The position numbers and the translations under genes are program-made. The notes below the pieces were generated by a model. That model had not been told where the DNA came from. It made no database searches and saw nothing but the letters and a program-made list of their open reading frames with translations. From Sindora glabra (taxonomy: Eukaryota; Streptophyta; Magnoliopsida; Fabales; Fabaceae), in assembly GCA_020226215.1 (NCBI GenBank), contig CM035228.1:67801989-67865988 (forward strand): a stretch of DNA of 64,000 bases, written 5' to 3'. Every line of letters starts with the position of its first letter. Positions within the stretch are counted from its first letter, which is position 1. This document shows positions 13,853 through 25,469 of the stretch, piece after piece.

Positions 13853-14927
13853 ATTCAAAATGGTAAATTTGGTTCTAAATTTTCACAGAAGTTTTAATTT
13901 TATTCCTTAAGTTTTATTCAAAATAAATTTATTCTTTAATTTCTTTTAAAAAATATGCAATGTGACTTTGTAGCCTATCACCATTAGCGTTTTTAACAAA
14001 AATACTTATATGATATCCTAATTTGATATCTTACATAGTGTACATAAGTTATATTTTTATATTTTCATGACAAAAATACACTTTTGAACTAACTAATTTT
14101 TATAAAAATTCAATCTTATCTACTAAATTCTATTTGAATCAAATTTACCTTATAGTTTAAACCTTTTTATATTGCAATTTGTAAGAAGGCTTTATTAAAG
14201 TTAACTTTTTTTGACATCCAAAATCATATGAAATTGATCCTTTGAATAAATGGCCATTGAACCTGTTGTCTTTGAAATTGAAACTAAAGTAGGAAACACA
14301 TAGTAAATCCATTAACATAAACAAATTTGAATAAATATAGTTTTAAAATTTAAAAATGCATTTTTAAGCATCATTTATTAGTTATGAATCCTTAGCAACT
14401 ATTTTGATAAGATAATTTGAAAAAGCAATGTAATTTATTTTTAGAGTTCTCCAAATTAATTTTTGGATTTGTTTAATATTTATATTAATTAATTTCGATG
14501 AAAGTCATCACATTACAATGATATTTTATCTTTACATTACCATAGAAGTGATTAGGTTTTCAAAAAATTAAATATAATTTTAAATCAATTAAAATTTAGG
14601 CAACAAGATTAAAATTTCAATGAAATTTAGGAAATCAAAAGTATTCATTTTTTATAAGAATATGAAAATATATCTTATGTATAACATGTCGGATGCTAAC
14701 TTGAATGCTATGTAAGTAGTCATGTTGAATGTCATATAAGAACTTCTATTAAATGCTATGTAAGTAGTCATGTTGAATGTCATATAAGAACTGCTATTAA
14801 AGAAACTTAAACGACATTTCTTAACTAAGTGACATTATGTATTTTTTGAAAGTTAGAGGATAAGTTTGCAACCTAAGAAATAAAATTGAAATTTTAGTGA
14901 GAATTAATCAAATATGCCTTTTTGTTA
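13853..14927. mobile_element. Long-terminal-inverted-repeat element, ~1.07 kb
   Basis: The first 120 bp or so (from AAAATGGTAAATTTGG) reappear inverted and diverged at the right end (through ggcatatttgattaattctc read on the minus strand). Shared blocks include TTTTAATTTTATT and aaaaaatatgcaatgtgac / aaaaaatacataatgtcac. The arms may extend several hundred base pairs. The structure fits a long-TIR Mutator-like MITE or foldback element. No transposase was seen. Confidence 0.55.
14704..14799. repeat. 2 x 48-bp tandem repeat
   Basis: The unit starting AATGCTATGTAAGTAGTC occurs at 14704-14751 and again at 14752-14799 with almost no differences. It lies in the right arm of the long-TIR element, so the duplication post-dates that element's insertion or is part of its subterminal structure. 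Confidence 0.85.
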
Positions 14928-14950
14928 AATAAAAATTATAACATTTTTTT

Positions 14951-15178
14951 GGATAAATTACACTCACATTTCTTAAATTTATCCTAATTATATTTACATT
15001 CATTCTATTTTTAAAAATTACATCAATCTTTATTTTTATGTAAATTCACTTCTTTTTAAACATATATTCACCCCCTCTACTTTTAAAAAATAAAAATGGT
15101 AAATAAATTTTCCTAAAAATAGAAAAAATACTAATGTAATTAGGTTAAATTTCAGATAAAGTGAGTGTAATTTGTGCT
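14951..15178. mobile_element. Foldback (MITE-like) element upstream of the split-barrel gene
   Basis: GGATAAATTACACTCAC at 14951-14967 is mirrored by gtgagtgtaatttgtgc ending near 15178. The roughly 230-bp element is non-coding. It ends about 255 bp before the start codon of the gene at 15435, so it probably lies in that gene's promoter region. Confidence 0.6.
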
Positions 15179-15434
15179 AATACTTTTAACACAGGTTTCA
15201 TTATTTTTCCTTATTATTAGTTCTTCCCCTCCCCCAATCCAACGTTGTCTTTTTACCATTTGAATATATTTTTTATTATTGATCCCCCAGCAAAGTTCAG
15301 AAATTCGCTTCTACTCGATACTTTAACAGTCGTCACCGTCACAACAACTCCATGCGCCGTTCTATTCTTTTGAACACCTCTTGGTTGTAATTTTGTCGAG
15401 CAGGTGGCGGGCACCTTGCAAACTTTAAGAAACC

Positions 15435-18400
15435 ATGAAAGGCAACAAGGCCACCGTTCTAACATTTGCAGAGAGATGCAAGGTATCCCGTTTCCAATCT
15501 CCTTGTCGCTGTTATTGCCAACTATTGCTGCACAACTTTGTTAAACTGATTGTTATGCAGAACATATTGGCATCAAATTGGCAAGGTTACCTCAATACCA
15601 TCAAAGCTGACGCCAAGGGAAGGTACTTTGCTCTTTTTCGTTGCAGTGTCAGCTACTGCGTTAGTACGTAGCTAATAGGTTATTCTTACTTCGGATGACT
15701 ATGGCAGTAAAGGAGATATTTATACATCCAAGGTTAAATACGTAATCAGGAGAGGGAAGCCATACATTTGGGTGCCAGAAAAGGATTTACATAATGTGGT
15801 ACGCCTTAATTCATCATACAGATATAGTGTTACTTTACTTTAACCCGCTGCAATCCAGATGTGGTACAAAAAGAAGGGGGGAAAACACTAAAACAGCTGC
15901 TCAGTGATAAGATGAGCTGGTGAAATTTTAACAAATTGTATGCTTGATGTTTATTTTAATTGCTGTAAAATTTTGGAATCTAGTTGCTTTCTCTACAGTA
16001 AATAGAATGAGCTTGTAGCATCCTGGATGCTGATGCTTCTGTTTGCTTAGTGCTCGATCTTTAGTAAAGTGCTGCTCTTAAAATTTCTTTTGACAGAACA
16101 TTCCACAACTCCAATTTATATAATTTACATTCATTTAATATTTAGTTAAAAAGTACTATCAATTCATGAACTCCTAGCAATGTGTTCTTGTATTATTGTT
16201 GGGGATGCCCAGTGTTTCTGGAGTCTTGCCATAGGGTTTGCTTTGTTATTGAACTGAAGCTGATTAAGAAAATGATAGAATTTTCCATCGTATATACGTA
16301 TGACCAAATGGGTAAATCTGTGCAATTCAATAAATATTCAAGTCACAGGCTGGAAAACATAGGCAATTAGTTTCAGTATGAAGTTCAGTTACTTGATATG
16401 TATGTGATGGATGGTATGTCTTGTTGGGCAATATATTTATATCTTGTCATTAATTTCTTCCAGGGAACTTGGCACTGTACTTTCCTGTGTATTAACTGAT
16501 TGATGTTAAAGCTTATATACTTTCTTTGCATCTAGGGACCTGTCAAAGATAACTTCATTGTTCCAGCCTTCATTTGTGCAATCAAAAGCACAACTATAGT
16601 TTTGTAATGTATTAGGTTTCTTAATTTAAAGTCCTCAGAGCTCACAATTTTTTATTATCATTTTTAGAAAAAAATTAAAAACAACAGATTGGATATAATA
16701 TTGTTGTTGGAAGTTCTTTGTTAATTGTGAATATGTTATATTAAAAGAAAGTGCTTTCCATCCGTGGTAAATATGATACTTCATCTTTATTCTATCATAT
16801 ATAATTTTTCTGATTTTTTATTCTATAATTCTTCCTTGAATAACTAGTTGCTTTGAGGGTGATTAATCAGTGTCCCTCTGCTTGTTCTGCCTCTTAGTGT
16901 TTGAGGTCACAGATTAACATCAGTAGTGGGGAAATCTGACCAAGTTCACGAGAGTCAAATTTATAGTGAATGTCATCAACAAATAATAAAGAAAGCTGTT
17001 AAATGTTATGTGTTAAGGCTAATCTTAGTGATGAAACCTCTAGTGTTTATCTTGTTATTTTTATGCAAGAGTTTATTTGTGCATTTTAGTTCTTTGTAGT
17101 TGCACGGATGACACTTCTAATTTATTTTATACAGAACATAATTATTGATGAGCGTAGTTCATTTGCCGTGACCACTCCCTTTCCAGGCCCACTAGGAGGG
17201 TTACTAAAATCAATGAAAAAGGTTAGGCATGAAATGATAAATCCATTCCTTTTTCTTTTGATACTATTACTAGAAAAATAATCTCCTTAATGAAAACTTT
17301 CAATGTCCCAGCTCAGTTTTCCTTTGGGGAGAAAAAAGAAGGAGGGGGGGGGGGGAAGGTTCTCTATGACATAAGTTTGTCTATAATTTGTTAGCATATA
17401 GTTTCAACTTATTAATTGATTTATTGATATGCTACAGTTGCCAACTCGGGTTGCTTTAACTGGGGATATTGTACCTCTTAGAGAAGATAAGGTAATGCTA
17501 TTTGAACTGTCCCATATGCTTACTTGTGGTTGTATTTATGGTAGAGTAATATGATATACTACTAAATAGTGCTGGTCCACCAGACTTCGCCTGGACGGAA
17601 TGGTCTTGTTGAGCTTTACAAATTACGACTTTTGAGACAAATCAATTTCTTACTACTTTAGTAAAATTTATGCTACCTTTTAGTACTTCAAATATAAAAA
17701 ATGGGATTAATTATCACTGCTCTGCTGCCGATAGGTCCTTATCATGGTCAATAATTTAGATTTGATTAGCTTCTTAATTGATAATTAGGTTGACATCCTT
17801 ACAACCTGTAAACATGGGTAAGGATAGGATTATTCGAAAGAGGAGAATTGACTAAGGTTTTGTAAATCACTCATCTGGTCTGATAATTTCAAGGAGTAAC
17901 ATTACAGAATATCATCAGATAAGAGGGAAGCCTATGGACAAAATAGCCTCCCTCGAGGATCTTTATCCAATTTTTAAGTTAATTCAACAAGTTTACATTA
18001 TGGCTCTGTTAGCTACTAATAAGTAATCTTGTTTGTTACCTTGAAAATCTTTGATTGGCCAAGGATCATCAGAGCCTTTAGACATTTGCTGCTATGGACT
18101 TATCTCATTCCTTAACAATAATTTATTTGTTCTTGGTTTAGGTTAAGTCTCTTGGAGAAAAACTTCAGCAAGTCATTCTTTCTGAGAAAAAGGCAATTAA
18201 CGAATTCTCTTACACTGTTTCTGGAGTACTAAGTTCTAGTCCTAGCAGTGCATCATGGAGTGATAATATTCAGGAACTGTTGGACGATGCTGAAAGATAC
18301 ACGGTGTATAGATTTGAAATGAGGTGTGAAACTTATGTGTCCATTTTCATATTTGAAATTGTGTGATTTCACTAAATTGGATATTAAAGTGACCATATGA

Positions 18401-20110
18401 GTTCTCTCATCCCAGGTTATCTTCCCTCAAAATTTGAACTATTACTTAGAGTCCAGGAGTAAGTGTCTGGCAAGAAAAATTTCATACCCTGATAGAAATT
18501 GAGTTTTTTAATATTTCGTCAGACCTATGTAGTCTTCAGTAATCTGACATGGTTTGTTCCCTTTGCACCCTAATGTGCACACACCGTGGACACGTGGAGG
18601 AAGGGAAGGCATGCTAGTTTCTTCATTGCTTTTACAAAACATATGCTTCTTCACTCTGCATAAAGATATGAGAATGTAGGAACCATTGAAGGCGTAAGAT
18701 AGTGATTTTGAATACCTACTAGCAGGTTCGTGTCAGAAGTCTTTGATTGGTGAATCAAGCTTACTGAAATAAAATAATCAAATTTTCAATCAAGCAAACT
18801 TTATTTTGCATTTGAAGTGCTGAATGCGTTTTCAACTGGAGACTAGATGCTCTGTAAATCCACCAAGTTTAATGAAAAAATCTTTTAGTAGGAACGGTAC
18901 TTAGGAAGTCTCAAATATTTCTTTCATCTGACATAAGACTTTAATATACTCAGATCCTGCACCTTCATTGATGGCCATGGAGGCACTTTTGAAGTGGACC
19001 TTGAAGACATGGAAAAATCCAAAGCTGATCTGTTAGGTAAAGACCGATTAGAGTATGCATAAAATGAGTGTCACTTGTTGTATAACAGGAAGATTGACAT
19101 CTCTATTATGTGTGTAGCACCTTTTGCTGCAAGGTTGATCGACGGCATTAATCAAAGTGAAGCTAGGCGAAGAGCCCTGATGCTTTTCTGTCTTGTGTAT
19201 ATGAATGCAAATGCAAAGGTAACTTAATGATCTTGATTATTTTTTGTATTTTTCTTCTATTGCATAAAATTCTGCATTTAGCCAATTGTTATCTTGTTTG
19301 TTGGCTACAAGTTTGGCCTTCCTTGATGCATCCAGAGAACTTTTGTTTACTTAGGGTCGGTTTATTTAATGGAAAACATTTATAGAAATAATTTCATTTA
19401 TTTGTGTTTATATTATAATATATTAAGATAATAAAAAATATTTTATTTATTTAATATTATCTGGAGAATGTGGTAGAAAACATCCTTTATAATTTTTCCC
19501 CACTACCATGGTATAATGCGTTACCTTTTTAATTACGAGGAATATAGGTGATATAAAACTCCTTTATTTGTACACAAGCAAATGGGAAAAATAAGACAAG
19601 TTATTCACTTCTTAATCTGTTGAATAGGATGTCTTTCTCTTGTTCTATGAGAGAATCTTGTTCTAGGCGGAGCACCATTTCTTTATTGATAGGATATTTC
19701 TATGGAAAATGTCTTCCAACAAAACAAATGGATCCTTTGTAATATCTTTGTTTCTTGTGAAGTTGAAAATGGTGTTTCTTACTGTATTAAACATATTTTG
19801 CTGTTTGCGGGTAGTTTAATGCAATTATCGTATAATCCTTTTGTTAGATTATTTTAGGACAACTAACTAACTAGACCAATGGTATTGTGTAAAGGATGCA
19901 TATGTAAAATCTGTTGATCGCAAGGGATTTGATGTGCTGGGAAAGGTTTCAAGTCCAGTTTTGAAGGATGGCGTTGGTCACTATCACTGGAAAGAATTCA
20001 GGTTCTTGTTCAAGGAAGAGGCAAACGATGTTGAAACATTATGTCGTCAACTAGTTGAGATGGAAGAGGAGACCGTAAAAAAGGTTTCAAGTTACAGTGG
20101 GTTAGGATAA
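15435..20110 (+). CDS. FMN-binding split-barrel / DUF2470-like protein, 9 exons, 307 aa
   Basis: Coding exons: 15435-15482, 15561-15622, 15708-15798, 17135-17221, 17438-17491, 18142-18323, 18954-19036, 19118-19218, 19895-20110. All introns are GT-AG, all phases agree, and the joined frame is open for 307 codons to TAA. Residues about 36-135 look like the split barrel of the pyridoxamine-phosphate-oxidase-like superfamily (KPYIWVPEKDLHNVN near 54-68, SFAVTTPFPGPLGGLL at 76-91). Residues about 203-300 look like DUF2470 (INQSEARRRALMLFC, DRKGFDVLGKV, LVEMEEETVKK). The same two-domain order occurs in the glutamyl-tRNA-reductase-binding protein and in plant proteins often misannotated as PPR proteins. 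I cannot tell whether flavin or haem is bound, so function is unknown. The ATG at 15435 is the first in frame and opens a basic segment. No transit peptide is evident, so an upstream exon remains possible. Introns 3 (1336 bp), 5, 6 and 8 are long, and intron 8 holds a foldback element. Confidence 0.88.
17344..17355 (+). repeat. G12 homopolymer in intron 4
   Basis: Twelve consecutive G residues sit in a purine-rich patch (agaaggagg before, aagg after) within intron 4 of the split-barrel gene. This is unusual in such an AT-rich window. The length may vary or be mis-sequenced. Confidence 0.9.
19353..19738. mobile_element. Foldback MITE in intron 8 of the split-barrel gene
   Basis: AGGGTCGGTTTATTTAATGG followed by AAAACATTT at 19353 is mirrored by gaaaatgtcttccaacaaaa and caaatggatcctt at the right end, giving imperfect inverted termini of about 30 bp. 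It is about 386 bp, non-coding and lies wholly between exons 8 and 9, so it should be spliced out. Similar GGAAAA-TTT-type ends occur at about 4181 and 24780. Confidence 0.55.
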
Positions 20111-20293
20111 ACATTCGGTCCTCATTTGCTATTTTTTATTATTTGAACTTTTATGTCAATTTATAGAAATGATAGTCTCAGATATAAGAGAAAAATTGCT
20201 TCTGGCTGTGTATCAATATTAATGATTTTGTATCAAACATTTAAATATTTAAGAGAATTTTAAAGTAATTGGAATTTTGATACAGCTGTTGAA

Positions 20294-20299
20294 AATAAA
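20294..20299 (+). terminator. Candidate poly(A) signal
   Basis: AATAAA lies about 184 bp after the stop codon of the split-barrel gene. The position suits a plant near-upstream element, but AATAAA is common by chance at this base composition. Confidence 0.3.
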
Positions 20300-20923
20300 G
20301 AATATAGAAAATACATTTTCATATACATGAATTTTGACCGCCTCTTCAGGTTTCTAGAGAAGAAAACAATAGTTGAACAGAGTATGGCTTCCTTGTTAAA
20401 TATTTGGTTTGACATATTTATTTAATTAAATAATTCGGGTTTAAATTAATATATTAGTTTATTTATTAAATAGATATAACTTATTTAACTTTAGGTTTAA
20501 TTTGTTAGTATATTAGGTATTTATTTAATAAACTAACTTTAGGTTTAATGTGGTCCTAATCTAGTACTCTCAAATTGGTAGACACGTATATAATTGCCGC
20601 TTTTTATCATTGTGTCTTCTTTACCCAATTATCATTCTTATATTTTTAGAGTTAATATCATAAACTTATATTATTGTATCATTTAATCCTTTTGAATTTA
20701 AATAAATTTAATAATGGTTTGTTATACTAAATTATTAAGACTTTATAAAATTGGAGATAAAATTATATTTAATACATTATTTATTTACCATATTTATTAT
20801 TGTATTTTTTTACTAGGATTTTTTTACAGTCTATAAACATAAGTTTGTAAATTCATCAATGATTTATTTAAATTTTAATAATTAAGCTTAAATAATTTAA
20901 CAAAAACAAGATAGATTAGATCA

Positions 20924-21370
20924 AATTTTGACTTAGAAAGAATTTACAAGTTAGGTTCAAGTAAAAAAATTTTTAAAGCAAACTTATTCTATTTATGTTA
21001 AGATTTGATCTGACATTAACTCATTTCTACTGTTAATAGCTATTAATCAAGAAAAATTTGTAAAAGTCAAAATTGATCATATCAAATTTTCTCATCTACT
21101 AAACTCATATCAAATAGAAGCTTAAGATCGGAAGTGTTTCAAAAATTTGACTTATAAATAATTCACAAGTTAGGTTTTAAGTCAAAAAAATTTAAAACAA
21201 ACTTATTTTATTTATGTTAAGATTTGATTTAACTTAACTCATTTCTACTTCTAAAAGCTATTAATTAAGAAAAATTTGTAAAAGTCAACAAATTGATCAT
21301 ATCATATTTTCTTATCTAATAAACACATGTCAAACAAAAGCCTAAGATTGCCTAAGATTGGAAGTGTTTC
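20924..21370. repeat. Tandem duplication, ~220-bp unit
   Basis: Copy 1 (about 20924-21140) and copy 2 (about 21143-21370) share an ordered series: tttgactta, cacaagttaggtt, aaacaaacttatt, tatttatgttaagatttgat, gaaaaatttgtaaaagtca, ttgatcatatca and ggaagtgtttc. Copy 2 contains a duplicated cctaagattg. It is non-coding; the surrounding 20400-22300 is very AT-rich with no gene seen. Confidence 0.7.
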
Positions 21371-22329
21371 ATACATTAACTTATTAAAAAAATAAACTTT
21401 GATTCATGTTTTGTTTTGTGTAAATAGTTAATAATCTAATTGATAGCTGATAAATTAATTAATTATATAAAAATATTTTATAAAATTAATTGTTGAATTA
21501 GTTAAAATTATAAAATGACATAAAAAGATATATTAATAGAAATAGATAAGTAAATTTTAGTAATTCATATTTATCTAAAAATTAAATTATATTAACACAA
21601 TTAAGATATTTAAAATAAAAATATAGTACTTAATATTTAATTAATTATATTTTATGAATTTACATATTTATTTACTTATATAATTTTTATTTTATTATTA
21701 TTTATAATAAAAATATAATTATTTAAAATTTAATTAATTATATCTTGTAATATCACATATTTATTTATATATATATTTTTATATATTTATAATTTAAAAT
21801 AAAGATACAGTTATATTAAAATTAAATTAATTATATTTTATAACATTGTAGATTAGTAAAAAGAATAAGAATAAAATTTAAAAAAACTTAGAAAGGTAGT
21901 AATTTATAAATTATAAGTTACTCAAGATAACTTATTAAATAAGATCTTTTTTTTTCAAGAAGTTAAAGCTCATAAATTGTTGATTAGGGCAATAAATTAT
22001 AAATCAATCTATTTATTGCAAAAAATAGAGCTTTGATAAGTTTCATATAGTATAAGTTGATAGTTTTTTAAATTTTTTAAAAATTTGTACTTCTTCTTTT
22101 GATTAATTTACAACTTATATCCTTAATAAATAGTTAAATTTTAAATAATTATATTTTTATTTTAAATATTTTAATTATATTAATATAATTTAATTTTAAA
22201 ATAAATATTAATTAATTTAATTCAAATATTCATTTATATTAATATATTTTTTTATTAATTTAATAATTTATTTTATAAAATACTTTTAATATATTCAGTT
22301 AACTTTTAATATATTCAGTTAACTTATCT

Positions 22330-23400
22330 AATTGTAACATTAAAGATAGGAAAAGACTATAATACTCTATTGATAAAATGGTGCAGTTATGCATCATTGG
22401 ATGAGCGGTTAGGATTGCTTCACTCACTTGATTGCCCAATTGAATAACCGAAAGCAAACATTTACAATCTAACCCCAGCAGAAGTTGTAATTTCTTTTGT
22501 AATTTTAGAGTGAATCTAATTATAGAACGGTCCAAATGAAAAATTTTGAAAAGTGAACTATGGAAATGTAGGGTTTCAATCATCGATGAGGCAAGGGTGG
22601 AGAACAGAATTAATGAGAATTGATGATGAGAATGAACTGACTAAAGTGGGTATTAATTTATCTTTTGGAGGGAACATAAACAAAACAAGGATTTCCCAAA
22701 ATCCTTTTTTATGCTCCGGTTTGCAGGACCTCAATTTACTTTGGTAAGCTCATGTGTACATTGGAGTTAGATGAGATTTCCAATTAAACCTTTTCGGCTT
22801 CCTTGCCTTTACCCAATGATGCCGTCCTAATCCCCTTCCCTTCCTTTATCGTAGCCGTCGTTTCTAATCTTCACTATTTTGTGACCCCTTCAAAAGGTTC
22901 TTCAAACTATTTTTTTTCCTTTTTTTTTTCCAATCTCGAATTGTGAACCCAATGAAGAATCATTTGATGGAAACAATATCAATTGGGATTGCTGCTCTCT
23001 TCTTCTGTATTCACGACCTAGCAGCGACAAATCTAATCTGACTCGATTGATGCAAATAAGAAAAATTTAGAGGCCAATTTGCCAATTCAACTTCTTGCCT
23101 AGAATAGGTTACATTTTGGTCCATTAAATCACAAAATTAAATAAGAGCTATTGATTAGGTGGTGCATCCATGCACCATTATTTTGCTTATGCACGGAAGT
23201 CTCTCCCTCAAAGAATCACAAAATCACCCTAATGCTATAATTGAAAATAGTAACAAAAAATTAGTATAAGGGACACAAGCAAAAAACTTCGACATCGGGA
23301 ATGAGCACCGAAATTGCTGGATTTTAGTTGAATAATGGCAATCGCTGAAAAGATACGCGCATTAGGCCTGAGTAAGGTGTAGGTCGCCTTAAATTTAGAC
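22330..23400. other. More complex intergenic stretch, no gene assigned
   Basis: Base composition is more balanced here than around it, and open frames of 60-95 codons run on both strands at 22299-22747. None resembles a protein I know. A 29-codon frame at 22952-23041 (MKNHLMETISIGIAALFF...) looks like a short hydrophobic signal-type peptide and follows a pyrimidine-rich stretch, but it has no downstream continuation I can find. The region might hold a decayed exon or a small-peptide gene. Confidence 0.3.
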
Positions 23401-23410
23401 ACTTTATATA

Positions 23411-23446
<36 letters not shown>

Positions 23447-23453
23447 TATATAT
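23411..23453. repeat. (TACA)n(TA)n microsatellite
   Basis: About eight TACA units are followed directly by a TA run. It is a compound microsatellite and probably polymorphic. Confidence 0.9.
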
Positions 23454-25469
23454 TAAATTTTTTTATTTGATTAATATTTAAGTTAGGCTTGAATTATAAT
23501 AATAAGAAATAAGTTAATTTAGTTTGATTATATAAATTTATTTTTAGTAATATAATTATATATTATAAAAAATAATTATATAATATAATTAAATATTTTA
23601 TATATTTAAATATTTTCTTATCTCTTTAAATATATATTTTTATATAAAAGTTAAATTTTTGTTTAAAATAATAATAAAAAATAATCGAATTTTTTGAGTT
23701 AGATTTCAAATCATATATAAAGTTAATCAAATTGAATCAGATGAAATTTTTTAAAAATTGAATGAATTAAATTTGAATTTAAATTATATATTTCATGTAA
23801 TTATGCATAAAAAATATGATTTGGAACTTGATAAACCAACTCATATACATTCCTAGTAAGATACCGATAAAGAGAACAATTTAACTCGAAATTAATTTAC
23901 GGGCAATATTAATTCAAAAGATCCCATCTCGATACCATGCAATTGATGGGTAGAACCGTTTATGGTTGGAGCGGGTTTTACGCGTTCAAATTTGAACGCA
24001 TAGTTGTTATATATATACAACAATATTTAAAAAATTGAACTAAATTGAATGGTGCAGTCACTAACTATTGTACTATCGTTCAAGTCATTGAAAAGATTAA
24101 AAAAAAAAAAAACAGTTTTGAAACATTCCAAACCAGTACGAATAAGTAAGAACTAAAAAAAAAAAAATCAAATAATAGGTTTGAATTTCAAGGATTGGTT
24201 ATCAACTAAAGAGGAATTTTAACATGTAACTGATTAAAAATTTATTAATTTACTTTATTTCTTTTATTCTTTTATAAATTATAAGCTTATATATTTAGAG
24301 TAGGTTAGTTATTATTTAATTTTTTAAAATAGGCTTATATTTGCGAGTTTATTTGGTTTGCTTGATTGCACCAATTAAATCATATTTTAACAACTTTTTA
24401 AATTACTATCTAATCCAATTTTTAAAACATTACTTGTACATATTTTTATTTGTTCTAAAATTATTTAAGGTGACATTCTTAACCCTCGCTTGAAAAATAA
24501 AAACAAAAATTCAATTCATTTTACGATTTCAAATGAGAGATTAATTTCACGGGCAATTTGTCAGTCAATTTGTTTAAGATCCACAACAACTACGTTAATT
24601 GTACACAATCACATTAGCCCATACCCTGAATAAGAAGAAAATATAGAAAAATAATTTTTCTTTAAAATTCTGAATAAAAAATGTAAAAATGATAAATAAA
24701 TACAACCATACATTTTACTCACTAATTTTTCTTTTATTTCAATTCAAACAAGAAAAAAATTTAAATTTTAAGGCTTTGTTTCATTGGGGGAAAATAGAAT
24801 TTCTAGAAAATACTTTCCTAAGAAAATATATTTCTAAAAAATGAAATGATTTTTCATTGTTTGATGCATAAAAAAATATTTTCTGGTATTTGATATATAA
24901 AGAAAAATTAATTTCTTCTAACAAATTTTTTAAATATATCCAATTTTATAAAAAAAAATTTGTAATAAATATATACTTATGAGAAAACACATCTTTATAT
25001 TTACTTACATTAAAAATGAAGGCCAATATTTACATTTTCATCAATAAAAAGTCACATCTTAAAAAATAACTTTAAAAATATATTTTTTAAAAAGTTAGAA
25101 CTTTTATAAATTTAAAAAAATAAAATTTTCATATTTTATCAAATAATATCACAATCACAATATTCTAATGAAAAAGTAATCAACAATAATAATTGCCTAA
25201 AATAAAAAATAAACTATGTCAAAATAATATTCAAATGACATTAAACTTACTATCCTCACATTAGAATACAAAAGGGGCATAACACTACATCATTTGCTTT
25301 TATATGTTATTCTAGAATATGTCATAGTTTTTCAAGTTGCATTAAGTAATCAATTAATAGTTAATACATCTCTACTTATAAAAGTACCAAGATTATAGTA
25401 TAGCATAGTAATTAATAGATTTTTGTAGACTCATCCAGTTGTTTCTCTTTGTTGAAAAAAGTTCACAAG
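23454..25469. other. AT-rich intergenic DNA, no gene recognised
   Basis: The stretch contains A-tracts and a foldback-like part beginning near 24770 (TTTCATTGGGGGAAAATAG) whose right end could not be fixed. No exon-like conservation was recognised. Confidence 0.4.

Noticed and set aside
15253..15465. 70-codon minus-strand frame overlapping the split-barrel start
   Set aside because: It is antisense to the first exon and promoter, with no recognisable motif and no splice partner.
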